Shown here: positions 1-8,571 of the stretch, piece after piece
Numbering within the stretch: position 1 is the stretch's first letter
Layout: every line of letters starts with the position of its first letter
Assembly: GCA_947489085.1 (NCBI GenBank)
Contig: CANLCJ010000002.1
Location: forward strand, 124,001-188,000
DNA: 64,000 nt
DNA from: an uncultured Flavobacteriaceae bacterium
GTDB taxonomy: Bacteria; Bacteroidota; Bacteroidia; Flavobacteriales; Flavobacteriaceae
Direction: 5' to 3'
Translations under genes and position numbers: made by a program
The notes under the pieces: model-generated
What the model was told of the DNA's origin: nothing
Database searches by the model: none
The model's input: the letters and a program-made list of their open reading frames with translations, nothing else

Positions 1-1156
1 CTTTTACGAATCCATTTTCTTTTGCGGAATTATACACTTCCAATTCTTCCTTGTAATTATCAACCGCTTCTTCAAGTTCATCTTTCAGCTCATCTTCAGA
101 ATAGTCGTAATGTTGGTATTCTGTCTTAATTGCTTCCATTGTAGGTTCAATAGGTTCCTCGATTATTTCAACATCATCCAGAAGATAGACTTTCAATCCA
201 TTTTTTTCCAATTGCGATATAATGAGCTGGTTATTCTCGTCATCTGCCCAGTATTTGCGAATTTCAGGAATCAACAACACATTCTCTCTCTTCGATTTCT
301 CAATTAAATTCAAGAATGACTTGCTTTTCTTCGTTTCATAACAAGCTGATTTTGTACACACCATTTTACCATCGCCAAACAAATTGCCTTGATTTGCTGC
401 GTTGAACGGACATGTTGTACAGGCACCAGCTTTTGTTATTAATTTTTCATCGACCACATCGAAAGGTGCATTCTCCAAATCATAAGTCTGGTTTTTAATC
501 ATCTGATTAATTTGATGTGCATTAAATTCTTCGCCCATGGTTTCCAATATCATTTGCTGTTCCTCTGGCTCGAAAAGTGCAACACCTACGCCTAATGAAA
601 TGGTCATTTCGCCATTACGAACAAACACTTTAAAACCTTCAATTAGACCTGCTAATTTTAAACGTTGTCTTACAAAGTTTTCTGTTCTACCCAAGCGTTT
701 TGAAATCTCCGTTGGCGCATATTTTTCGCTTAGGAACGCAACCGCCTCAGCTTCTTCGGTAGGTTCAACATCCTGTCTTTGCAGGTTTTCGATAATTTGA
801 ATTTCCAGAACATCATTATTATCATATTCTCTTACGATACTCGGAATTGTCTTCTTTTTAGCCAATTTACTTGCACGATACCTACGCTCTCCCATTACAA
901 TGACGTAATCTCTTCCAGATTTTCGGACTGTGATAGGTTGTAGAACACCATGTTCTTCGATGCTTTCAGACAGCTGCTTAAGAGCTTCCTCGTTAAAGGT
1001 TTTTCTTGGTTGCATCGGGTCTGGGATAATCCTTCCGATAGGTAGTTCTTGAACTTGAAGTCCAATGACGCTTTGAGTCAATTTTTTCTTGACCTCATTT
1101 TTAACGGTAGCTGATGCCTTTCCGTTTTTACTTTCAGTACTCGCTTTTGTTGTCAT
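1..1156 (-). CDS. ParB/RepB/Spo0J-type partition protein, 3' end beyond window
   Basis: The reading frame starts at an ATG (complement of 1154-1156) and runs without a stop off the left edge, giving at least 385 residues. After a Lys/Ser/Thr-rich leader it has the ParB N-terminal signature: a segment like VQELPIGRIIPDPMQPRK near residues 35-55, then the GERRYRA-type box seen here as MGERRYRASKLAKK near residue 100, then the ENLQRQD motif. A helix-turn-helix region follows (SEKYAPTEISKRLGRTENF). The C-terminal half carries a cysteine cluster (CTTCPFN, then a further Cys-x5-Cys) and an acidic tail. In this family ParB binds centromere-like sites, hydrolyses CTP and segregates plasmids or chromosomes. 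The cysteine-bearing form is more typical of plasmids and conjugative elements, which fits an island backbone gene. The chromosomal parB cannot be excluded, since the neighbour that would be parA lies outside the window. Confidence 0.8.
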   Translation of the reverse strand, partial: MTTKASTESKNGKASATVKNEVKKKLTQSVIGLQVQELPIGRIIPDPMQPRKTFNEEALKQLSESIEEHGVLQPITVRKSGRDYVIVMGERRYRASKLAKKKTIPSIVREYDNNDVLEIQIIENLQRQDVEPTEEAEAVAFLSEKYAPTEISKRLGRTENFVRQRLKLAGLIEGFKVFVRNGEMTISLGVGVALFEPEEQQMILETMGEEFNAHQINQMIKNQTYDLENAPFDVVDEKLITKAGACTTCPFNAANQGNLFGDGKMVCTKSACYETKKSKSFLNLIEKSKRENVLLIPEIRKYWADDENNQLIISQLEKNGLKVYLLDDVEIIEEPIEPTMEAIKTEYQHYDYSEDELKDELEEAVDNYKEELEVYNSAKENGFVK

Positions 1157-1544
1157 AATACTTAAATTTTAGATTAAACAATATTTTTGCAGAACCCAAA
1201 CGGAAGTCAAAATTTCTGCTCAAAAGGAAACGGAATAAATGAGTTGTGGGCGAAGCGTTGGCTTTATGCCGTAGTCTTTTGATGATAATATTTTACGAGT
1301 TTATCTTTGTACCAATATTGATATAGATATCTCTCCCTTTTTTTAAGCGGACGTTATTTCAAAGTTTTATATTAGAAATGTAGTTTTACTGCTCCCGAAG
1401 TTTCGAGATTAGGCAGGATGAAGCGAAGTGGAAATCTAAAATTTTGGAATTGTGTCCAAGACCTGCTTTAAGTGAAGCTCTTTTCTTGGAATGTAGAGTA
1501 ACGGAATGTAGGGAAATGTGCTGAATGGCTTGTTAACTTTTAAA
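1157..1544. other. Gene-free interval between parB-like and KAP genes
   Basis: These 388 bases hold no convincing open reading frame on either strand and no clear terminator. Two short direct copies of GGAATGTAG occur at about 1490-1510. The interval is long for this island, where most gaps are below 150 bases. A regulatory site, a centromere-like site for the ParB protein or a decayed gene would all be possible, but nothing visible decides between them. Confidence 0.35.
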
Positions 1545-3407
1545 TTAAGCACCTAACTCGGCATCATCTTTTTTTAATGCTTCACATGTATTATCTAGCA
1601 AAGTTTCTAACTCCTCCCATAAAAACTTACGTAGAGTTGGAATTTCATTTTCATTTAAATGATTTTGAATAGCTAGTTGCAATTGGTACAAACATTTATA
1701 ATCATTAGGATAGAACATCTTAACATTAGTATGCTTATACCTTTCTTTAATTTCGTTTCTAAATAATGTTAAAAACTGATTTGTATTTTTATTTAAAGCT
1801 TGAAATAAGACCTGACCGTCTAAATAAGCTATAAAATCTTTGTTGAATTTTTTATCTTTAAAAAGCTCGTTTAGTTTTTCGTATTCCTCCTTTGCAAGTA
1901 CTTCAATAAGTTGATTGCTTTCCTCTTTCACTAACTCTTTATCAAGTGCTGTATGAAGTTCTATTATCTTATCCCTTATAGGCTGTACAATTGGATTGCT
2001 TACTTCAAAGTGAATCATATTATCGTAAAACCTACGGTCTATTTCATTTTTTTTTGAAGCAATTTGAATACCTGTGAATAGCTTTTCTTCTATTTCATCA
2101 TTAGTATAGTCTATTAGACCTTTTTCTGCAAAGAAATGATAGAAGCCGGATAATTGCTCATAAGAATACATACTGTAAGCACCTTCTTCTAAATACTTTA
2201 ATACGTCTGTGGTATAAGTTGCAAACTCATCGTCTGTAAATTTCCTGAAATTGTAACTCATAAGATTGCTAAAAGCATCTTGTTCCTTTGTCGGTTGTTC
2301 TGGTTTTCTTTTTTCTAATTCGTCAGAAAGCTTCTCCGTATTCAAATAACCAGATAAGACGTAAGTATAAACACTCTCGTAAAAATGATACTCTTCTAAT
2401 CTGTTACTTACATATTTTAGATAAAATATTTCGGCATAAGTTTTTTCCTTTTCAGGCTCTTCCTTCTTACCTAAAATATTGCCCCTTAATCTATCCGATT
2501 GTACTTCTTGATACCAGAAATATGTTGTATTACTAAGTGCTTTATAATTTTGAGATTCATTAGATTTTAAAAAACCTCGTTTAAATTCGATAGAAAGGAT
2601 AGCTGTTAAAAACAGTAATTCCTTTTTTAGCTCATCTTCAATTTCACTAGTGTGCTTGAATACATTTTTAAGACTATCTAAAAAAAATGAAATAATCCTT
2701 ATGTTATCTTCTTTCTGCTCATCAAATATTCGGAATATGTAGTTTTCGTTCTTTTTCAAAAGCGATAAAAAAGCTTCATCGTTTTCATACTTATTAAAAA
2801 GTTGCGGGATTACACTTTTAAGTTCTGGCTTATAATTTAAGACTCGTCCTATAACTTTTTCTTTAATGCTGTAGTAATTTGTTTTTTGATTTTCATCTGT
2901 CTCAAAAATCTTGTCCTCATCAGCTAGAATTAAGCACTTAAGATTTTTGTGTTCTACAAAACCATTTATAAAACCTAGCAATTCTTTCATTGGTATTCTA
3001 CAGCGTTCTAAATCATCGAAACAGATAAATTTCTTTGAGAAATCAAAATTATCTACACCAATACCTTGAAACAAATCAGATGGGTCAACCTTTATAAAAG
3101 CTTTACTAGCCGATTTTATAAGATTACCACTAATTGTTGCTAATGCTTTTAATGTTTTGTTTTGAGCTTTATCAAAATACGGTATAAGCTTAAAGAAAAG
3201 TTGTTTTTGTAACGCATCTATGGTTTTTATTCCATTAAGAGATATGTAGATGGTATCAAGATTCTTTTGTTGAATTAATGGTAATAATGTGTCTTTCCAG
3301 AAAAATGTTTTTCCTGTTCCCCAACCACCGTTAAGAAGTAAGGCATATTGTGTGTTTTGCGTTTCTATATACTCTACAACTATTGAAGCTATATTTTCGG
3401 AATTCAT
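1545..3407 (-). CDS. KAP-family P-loop NTPase
   Basis: 620 residues. A Walker A motif GGWGTGKTF lies at residues 27-35 and a Walker B segment FICFDDLER at 127-135, with paired aspartates followed by Glu-Arg. This spacing, with a helical insert between the motifs, is typical of KAP P-loop NTPases (Kidins220/ARMS and PifA family). A conserved-looking LILADEDKIF segment follows near residue 160. The remaining 440 residues are charged and predicted helical, with no recognised domain. Unlike membrane-anchored KAP proteins, it shows no obvious transmembrane pair inserted in the NTPase domain. Bacterial KAP proteins include plasmid-borne phage-exclusion factors (PifA), so a defence role on a mobile element is plausible but inferred. 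The gene stands alone: it is 388 bases from parB and 89 bases from the metal ATPase gene. Confidence 0.75.
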   Translation of the reverse strand: MNSENIASIVVEYIETQNTQYALLLNGGWGTGKTFFWKDTLLPLIQQKNLDTIYISLNGIKTIDALQKQLFFKLIPYFDKAQNKTLKALATISGNLIKSASKAFIKVDPSDLFQGIGVDNFDFSKKFICFDDLERCRIPMKELLGFINGFVEHKNLKCLILADEDKIFETDENQKTNYYSIKEKVIGRVLNYKPELKSVIPQLFNKYENDEAFLSLLKKNENYIFRIFDEQKEDNIRIISFFLDSLKNVFKHTSEIEDELKKELLFLTAILSIEFKRGFLKSNESQNYKALSNTTYFWYQEVQSDRLRGNILGKKEEPEKEKTYAEIFYLKYVSNRLEEYHFYESVYTYVLSGYLNTEKLSDELEKRKPEQPTKEQDAFSNLMSYNFRKFTDDEFATYTTDVLKYLEEGAYSMYSYEQLSGFYHFFAEKGLIDYTNDEIEEKLFTGIQIASKKNEIDRRFYDNMIHFEVSNPIVQPIRDKIIELHTALDKELVKEESNQLIEVLAKEEYEKLNELFKDKKFNKDFIAYLDGQVLFQALNKNTNQFLTLFRNEIKERYKHTNVKMFYPNDYKCLYQLQLAIQNHLNENEIPTLRKFLWEELETLLDNTCEALKKDDAELGA

Positions 3408-3496
3408 TTAAAAAAGATATTAGCTCTACAAGTTAAACAATAGTATAAGATTAATTTATAAAAATTAATCTTATACTATTTATAGCTTCAATTCTT

Positions 3497-5461
3497 TTAA
3501 TCAACCCATTTCATGCGCTGTAATCTAACCGCATTCAATATTGCTAACAATGCAACACCAACATCTGCAAATACTGCCTCCCACATTGTTGCTAAACCAC
3601 CTGCGCCTAAAATTAGAACAATCACTTTAACACCGAATGCGAGTATGATATTTTGCCACACAATCTTTCGGGTTGAACGACTAATTTTAATGGCTTTTAC
3701 CACTTTTGAAGGTTGGTCGGTTTGAATAATAACATCTGCTGTTTCAATGGCGACATCGCTTCCTAAACCACCCATTGCAATACCAACATCACTTGCTGCT
3801 AAAACTGGTGCATCATTAATACCATCGCCTATAAAAGCAATCTTATTTTTAGGGTCTTGTTTTAAAATTTCAACTTCATTTAATTTATCTTCTGGTAACA
3901 AACCGCCTTTAGCAATTTTTATATTTAATTCGGAAGCTACTTTTTGGGTAATGGAATCCTTATCTCCAGAAAGCATCATTATATTTTTGACACCTACTTT
4001 ATGCAATGCTATAATCGTTTCTTTTGCATCTTCTTTTAATTCATCTGCAATAACCACATAACCTGCAAATTTGTCATCAATAGCAACCAAAACAATCGAT
4101 TCTACAATGGTTTCGGTTTCCTCTAAAACATTAATTTCATTCGCTGTCATTAGGGCTTTATTACCAACTAAAACAGTCTTACCATTTACGATACCTTTTA
4201 AACCTTTTCCTGCTATTTCAGATACTTTGGAAGCCTCATAATCTGCACCTTCATCTTTATATTCTAAAATGGCTTTAGCGATTGGATGTGTAGATTGTTC
4301 TTCCATAGCCATAAGGTATTTCATAAACTCTTTTTCATCCCAATTTATGGCTTTAATCTCCTTGATTTTAAAGACACCTTTTGTTACCGTTCCTGTTTTA
4401 TCCATTACCAATGTGTTTATCTTGGTCATGGCATCTAAAAACGAAGCTCCTTTAAACAAAATTCCATTTTTTGAAGCTGCTCCCAAACCACCGAAATAAC
4501 CCAATGGAATGGATATAACCAAAGCACAAGGACAGGATATAACCAAAAATATTAAGGCACGATACAACCAATCTCTAAACACATAATCATCTACAAAAAG
4601 GTAAGGAATGAAAGTAACACCTATAGCCAAGAACACAACAATGGGTGTGTAAATTCGAGCAAATTGTCTGATGAATAATTCTGTTTTTGATTTTCGCGCT
4701 GTGGCATTCTGTACCATATCGAGAATTCGAGCAATTGAACTATCCTTAAACTCTTTTGTGGTTTCGATTTCTATAACACCATCCATATTAATACTCCCTG
4801 CAAATACTTTTTCGCCTTTTGCAATCGTATCAGGCTTGCTTTCGCCTGTCAATGCCGCTGTATTAAATGAACCCTTTTCGGAAAGTAGAATACCGTCTAA
4901 AGGAATTTTTTCTCCCACACGGACTTGAACTTTTTCTCCAATTTCAACCGTCTCTGGACTTACAGAAATGTAATCATTATTCCGATATACTAAAGCTTCA
5001 TTAGGGCGTACATCGAGCAATGCTTTAATATTACTTTTTGCTCGATTGACTGCTGCACTCTGAAATAATTCTCCAACCGCATAAAAAAGCATTACTGCCA
5101 CACCTTCGGGATATTCGCCAATAATGAATGCTCCTATGGTAGCAATAGACATTAAAAGGAATTCGGTAAAAAAATCGCCACTTTTAATGCTTTTCCAGCC
5201 TTCCTTTATAACAGGAAATCCAACTGGAATATAAGCTATAACATACCAAAGAATACGAATCCAACCAGAAAAATGTGGAAATACTTCAAAATAATCAACA
5301 GTAATTCCAACTATCAACATTACGAAACTGAAAATAGCTGGTAAATAGGTTTCAATATTTGAAACTTTTTTAGGACTGCTATGGTTATGACCATCATCGT
5401 GACTATGTTGTCCATCAGAACCTGGCTTTAAATCTCTTAGATTAACTTTCTTTTTTTTCAT
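3497..5461 (-). CDS. cadA: Heavy-metal P1B-type ATPase (Cd/Zn/Pb class)
   Basis: 654 residues from the ATG at 5461. The frame is open further upstream, but that extension overlaps the next gene and looks like noise. The N-terminus is a short His/Asp-rich stretch (HSHDDGHNHS) in place of an HMA domain. Six to eight membrane segments, an actuator TGES motif, the metal-binding CPC in SCPCALVIS near residue 309, the phosphorylation motif DKTGTVT near 352, an HP motif (STHPIA) and the hinge GDGINDAP are all visible. The family pumps divalent soft metals (Zn, Cd, Pb) from the cytoplasm. Its start lies 11 bases after the end of the GDCCVxC gene, so it is probably the last gene of the MerTP operon. 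The symbol is by family; zntA or zosA would be equally fair. Confidence 0.88.
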   Translation of the reverse strand: MKKKKVNLRDLKPGSDGQHSHDDGHNHSSPKKVSNIETYLPAIFSFVMLIVGITVDYFEVFPHFSGWIRILWYVIAYIPVGFPVIKEGWKSIKSGDFFTEFLLMSIATIGAFIIGEYPEGVAVMLFYAVGELFQSAAVNRAKSNIKALLDVRPNEALVYRNNDYISVSPETVEIGEKVQVRVGEKIPLDGILLSEKGSFNTAALTGESKPDTIAKGEKVFAGSINMDGVIEIETTKEFKDSSIARILDMVQNATARKSKTELFIRQFARIYTPIVVFLAIGVTFIPYLFVDDYVFRDWLYRALIFLVISCPCALVISIPLGYFGGLGAASKNGILFKGASFLDAMTKINTLVMDKTGTVTKGVFKIKEIKAINWDEKEFMKYLMAMEEQSTHPIAKAILEYKDEGADYEASKVSEIAGKGLKGIVNGKTVLVGNKALMTANEINVLEETETIVESIVLVAIDDKFAGYVVIADELKEDAKETIIALHKVGVKNIMMLSGDKDSITQKVASELNIKIAKGGLLPEDKLNEVEILKQDPKNKIAFIGDGINDAPVLAASDVGIAMGGLGSDVAIETADVIIQTDQPSKVVKAIKISRSTRKIVWQNIILAFGVKVIVLILGAGGLATMWEAVFADVGVALLAILNAVRLQRMKWVD

Positions 5462-5472
5462 CAAGTTTTGTT

Positions 5473-5679
5473 TTAGCAACAACTTTTGTTTTGTTGAATT
5501 GGTGGACAAGGAACTGTACCATAAGAGCAATACACACAACAATCTCCTTCTTTTGGTTTCATTACCGTTTTGCAATTATCACATTCATAGAAGAATTGAC
5601 AAGCATTTGTTGGCATATCTTCTTCTTTTTTATGACCACAGTTTGGGCAAGTGATTACTGATTTTAATATAATTTTCAT
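5473..5679 (-). CDS. GDCCVxC-domain cysteine-rich mini-protein
   Basis: 68 residues with eleven cysteines. An N-terminal CPNC motif is followed by a CDNC pair, then GDCCVYCSYGTVPCPP and a C-terminal SCC. The GDCCVxC block defines a small family that is often found beside mercury or other metal-transport genes, and which in some bacteria occurs as a selenoprotein. Here the motif is encoded by ordinary cysteine codons. The pattern suggests metal binding, possibly as a small cytoplasmic metallochaperone, but no activity is established. Translation looks coupled to MerTP: the MerTP stop and this start overlap by one base. The metal ATPase begins 11 bases downstream. Confidence 0.82.
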   Translation of the reverse strand: MKIILKSVITCPNCGHKKEEDMPTNACQFFYECDNCKTVMKPKEGDCCVYCSYGTVPCPPIQQNKSCC

Positions 5680-6272
5680 TAGTTTTCTATTTTGTCAGTT
5701 ATTTTGTAACCAGTTGAAATTATTGCTTTCTCAATTTCCCTCTTATTGGTTTTAGTTTTGTCAAATTCAATAATTGCATTACCCTTTTTGTATGAAGTAT
5801 TTGAGTTAATAATTCCGTTGAGTTTATTTACTTCATGATTTACGTGTTCTTCGCAACTCGCACAGGTCATTCCATCTATTTTATATTCTGTAATTTTGAT
5901 GTTTGATTTATCAACTACTAGGACTTGCTTTTCTGTGTTTGGATAAAAAATACTTGAGTAATATGGAAACGCCAACATTATAATTGCGAATACTGTAATA
6001 ATCCCTAGAAAGGTTTTTGATTGAATAAATTTTGGTTTTTCATCTGTTTCACATTCACAATCGATTTCTTTTTCTGGTTTCAGTTTTTGATACCAAGCAA
6101 AGACAAGTACTAATATTGTAAGTCCTATTAAATAAGGTCTAAATGGTTCTATCCAAGAAAAAGTTGAAGCTACACCACTTGTTCCTGCAATTAAAGCCAA
6201 AACAGGTGTGATACAACACAATGAAGCCGTAATTGCCGTTAGTAAACTAGTGATGACTAATTTGTTTTTCAT
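5679..6272 (-). CDS. merTP: MerTP-type fused mercuric transport protein
   Basis: 197 residues. The N-terminal half is MerT-like: a first membrane helix with the vicinal pair SLCC at residues 17-20, further helices to about residue 120, and a cytoplasmic loop with the CECE cysteines. The C-terminal third is a MerP-like HMA domain with GMTCASC near residue 135. In mer operons MerP captures Hg(II) in the periplasm and MerT carries it into the cytoplasm for MerA to reduce. The T-P fusion is the usual form in Bacteroidetes. No merA, merB or merR is present in the window, which is odd for a mercury importer. It lies in an operon-like run with the GDCCVxC protein and the Cd/Zn-type ATPase, so it may hand metals to that pump or serve a merA outside the window. 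Confidence 0.85.
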   Translation of the reverse strand: MKNKLVITSLLTAITASLCCITPVLALIAGTSGVASTFSWIEPFRPYLIGLTILVLVFAWYQKLKPEKEIDCECETDEKPKFIQSKTFLGIITVFAIIMLAFPYYSSIFYPNTEKQVLVVDKSNIKITEYKIDGMTCASCEEHVNHEVNKLNGIINSNTSYKKGNAIIEFDKTKTNKREIEKAIISTGYKITDKIEN

Positions 6273-6294
6273 AATTACTTTAATTATTTAATAT

Positions 6295-6879
6295 TTATAT
6301 CCAACGCCTTACTTTATTTACATACTCTAAATAATCATTACCAAACTCTCGTTCTAAAAATGCTTCTTCTAATCTAATTTGGGTATTTATACTTATAGTT
6401 GATAATGAAATTATCAATAGTGTAAAAGCATTTGGAATAACCAAAAACAATCCCATATTCGCAATCATAATTCCGAGAAAGATTGGGTTACGGGAAAATG
6501 AAAATAATCCTTTAGTTACAAGTTTCGTCTTATTCTTTTCATCAATTCCAATTCTCCACGAATTAGCCATATGTGATTGAGCAATCCAAACTATGATTAG
6601 AGAAATAATTAAAAATCCCCAACCAATTATGGATAAAATTTCATTTTCTATATACCAAAAAGGAAGTAAATATTTATACCATTCAATCTTAAAAGCGTAG
6701 ATTCCAACAACAACTAATTCCATAAAAGTTATTACGGTAAATACCTTTCCATTAAAACCGTGAGCATCATCAGTTTTATTAAAGGTCAATGGATTAATGC
6801 CTGTTTTATTTTTTAATAAAATTGACCTGATTACAAATACAAATAGAAAGTAAATTATAAAGAAAATGAATAAAAGCAT
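6295..6879 (-). CDS. Isoprenylcysteine carboxylmethyltransferase-like membrane protein
   Basis: 194 residues with about five hydrophobic segments. The C-terminal part shows the ICMT/PEMT signature: TKGLFSFSRNPIFLGIM near residue 130, and EEAFLEREFGNDYLEYVNKV near the end. These residues form the S-adenosylmethionine pocket in that family of integral membrane methyltransferases. Bacterial members frequently sit in metal-resistance clusters (annotated as isoprenylcysteine carboxyl methyltransferase family), but their substrates are unknown. The gene ends 23 bases before merTP. A TGCAAT-rich site lies just upstream of its start (about 6927-6943), similar to one in front of the DUF6660 gene, which suggests metal-responsive control. 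Confidence 0.78.
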   Translation of the reverse strand: MLLFIFFIIYFLFVFVIRSILLKNKTGINPLTFNKTDDAHGFNGKVFTVITFMELVVVGIYAFKIEWYKYLLPFWYIENEILSIIGWGFLIISLIIVWIAQSHMANSWRIGIDEKNKTKLVTKGLFSFSRNPIFLGIMIANMGLFLVIPNAFTLLIISLSTISINTQIRLEEAFLEREFGNDYLEYVNKVRRWI

Positions 6880-6945
6880 TGATTCCTATATTAATTATGA
6901 TGATACAAAAATGCTATAAAAACCAATGCAATGGAAGTGCAATTA

Positions 6946-7359
6946 TTACCCACTACACTTATCACATATACCTTTTACAACCAAGTTTACATTTTCTGAA
7001 ACAAAACCATCAGGTACTTTTATTTGAGGTATTTTATGGTCTGTTAAGCAAATGGTTTCATTACAATTATTACAATGAAAGTGTAAATGCAAATCAGTTT
7101 TTATATCGCAATTACAACCTTGTTCACATAACGCATATTTTGTAATCCCAGTACCATCATCTATTTGATGCACAATCGCTTTTTCCTCAAAAGTTTTTAT
7201 AGTTCTGTATAATGTAGTTCTATCTGCTTTTACAAACGCATTTTCTATGTCACTTAAAGTAACAGCTACCTCTTTTTCTGCAAGAAACTTATAAATTAAC
7301 ATACGCATTGCTGTAACACGAATGTTTCTCGACTCTAATACTTGTTCTATTGTTTCCAT
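6946..7359 (-). CDS. Fur-family metalloregulator
   Basis: 137 residues, the usual Fur size. The N-terminal winged helix ends in the DNA-recognition region DRTTLYRTIKTFEEKAIVH (residues 46-64). The dimerisation domain carries HLHFHCNNC (91-99) and a C-terminal CDKC pair (132-135), which form the structural CxxC...CxxC zinc site of Fur, Zur and PerR proteins. The ligand set cannot tell Zur from Fur or PerR. Its gene lies 2 bases downstream of the czcB stop, so it is co-transcribed with the RND pump, and it probably controls metal-efflux transcription in this block. TGCAAT-type palindromes near 6930 and 13341 are candidate operators. Confidence 0.88.
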   Translation of the reverse strand: METIEQVLESRNIRVTAMRMLIYKFLAEKEVAVTLSDIENAFVKADRTTLYRTIKTFEEKAIVHQIDDGTGITKYALCEQGCNCDIKTDLHLHFHCNNCNETICLTDHKIPQIKVPDGFVSENVNLVVKGICDKCSG

Positions 7360-7361
7360 AA

Positions 7362-8567
7362 TTAATGTTCGTGTTCTGCTTCTCCCTTTTTCATTTCAGC
7401 AATTAAATAATATGCATTATTATAAGCAAATTTCATGGTTTTATCTTGCTCTTCAGTAAATTGAACAGCAATCCAATCGCCATCTTTTGCCCCTAAAAGC
7501 ACTTCAATAGGTTTAAAACTCCAATCTTCATTTTCTCTTTCCGCGGAAAAAACATAAAACCTATCGCCCTCTTTTATAATAGCACTTTCTGGTAATGCCT
7601 TAGTTTCTTTATTCTCAACTTGAATTTTACCTCTTATATACATCCCTGGAATTAGATTCCCTTTTTTGTTTTCAATTTCAGCGTGTACGTGAAGCGCTTT
7701 AGGATTATCTTCAAAAGTCTTACTTACCGAATAGATTTCAGCTGTAAGATCTTCTTCTGTATTGGACTGTAAATTGAAAATCACTTTTTGACCTTTCTTT
7801 ACTTTATAAACGTCTTTTTCGAACACCATTAAATCTGCGTGAACGTGATGCGTGTTTACAATTTCAAAAAGTTCGGTTTGTGGCTCAACATATTGTCCTG
7901 TTTTAACTTCAACTTTTTGGACAAAGCCTTCTATTGGACTTCTTAATGATATACTTTGAGCAATTGTTCCATTTCGTATTGATGACGTGTTTATGTTTAA
8001 TAGTCTCAATTGGGCTTCCAATCCGTTTACCATCGCTTTAGAGGCATCATATTCTGCTTCGGCTTTTTGAAAATTTGCACCAGAGCCAACTCCTGCATCA
8101 TTTAATTTTTGTTGACGCTCGTAGTTCTTCTTTAAAAAATTACTGTTGCTAAAAGCATTCAAATAATCAGTCTGCATTTTTATAATATTAGGATGTGATA
8201 GATATGCAACCACTTGACCTTTTTTAACTTTATCGCCTTCAATAACTTTTATAGATACCACATTAGCACCAACTACAGAAGTTATTGCAGCTTCGTTTTG
8301 TGGTGGCACTTCCAATGTGCCATTCGCTTCTACATAACCGCTCATATTGCGCAATACCAAGGTGTCAGTTTTCATTTTTAAGGCGTCAAACTGTTGCTGT
8401 GAAAGCATCACTTCTTCTTCATCACTATGGGCTTCTTCAGCTTCTGGCTTTGCATCTTCATTGTGTTCATGACCATCGCCTTCTTTATGACTTTCTTTAT
8501 TTCCACATGCAACAACTAAAAGTGAAACTGCAAGTAATGTTAAGATTATATATCGTGTGTTTTTCAT
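7362..8567 (-). CDS. czcB: RND efflux periplasmic adaptor (CzcB-like)
   Basis: 401 residues. It begins with a lipoprotein signal (LLAVSLLVVACGN, lipobox cysteine near residue 21). A His/Glu/Asp-rich stretch follows (HKEGDGHEHNED), a probable metal-sensing or metal-buffering tail. The body is the membrane-fusion type: a biotinyl-lipoyl half near residues 85-115, a helical hairpin near 120-190, the second lipoyl half (SPIEGFVQKVEVKTGQYVEPQ) and a beta-barrel domain. The protein ends in a short His-rich tail (HEH). The family bridges the inner-membrane RND pump and the outer-membrane channel. It is 4 bases downstream of the fused czcA-czcC gene and 2 bases upstream of the fur-like gene, and forms an operon with both. 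Confidence 0.88.
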   Translation of the reverse strand: MKNTRYIILTLLAVSLLVVACGNKESHKEGDGHEHNEDAKPEAEEAHSDEEEVMLSQQQFDALKMKTDTLVLRNMSGYVEANGTLEVPPQNEAAITSVVGANVVSIKVIEGDKVKKGQVVAYLSHPNIIKMQTDYLNAFSNSNFLKKNYERQQKLNDAGVGSGANFQKAEAEYDASKAMVNGLEAQLRLLNINTSSIRNGTIAQSISLRSPIEGFVQKVEVKTGQYVEPQTELFEIVNTHHVHADLMVFEKDVYKVKKGQKVIFNLQSNTEEDLTAEIYSVSKTFEDNPKALHVHAEIENKKGNLIPGMYIRGKIQVENKETKALPESAIIKEGDRFYVFSAERENEDWSFKPIEVLLGAKDGDWIAVQFTEEQDKTMKFAYNNAYYLIAEMKKGEAEHEH

Positions 8568-8571
8568 TTTC

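Noticed and set aside
3497-5575. 38-residue N-terminal extension of the Cd/Zn-type ATPase
   Set aside because: It overlaps the GDCCVxC gene out of frame and has no family match; the ATG at 5461 gives a typical start.
5473-5679. Selenocysteine form of the GDCCVxC protein
   Set aside because: All motif cysteines are encoded by TGT or TGC and no in-frame TGA is present.
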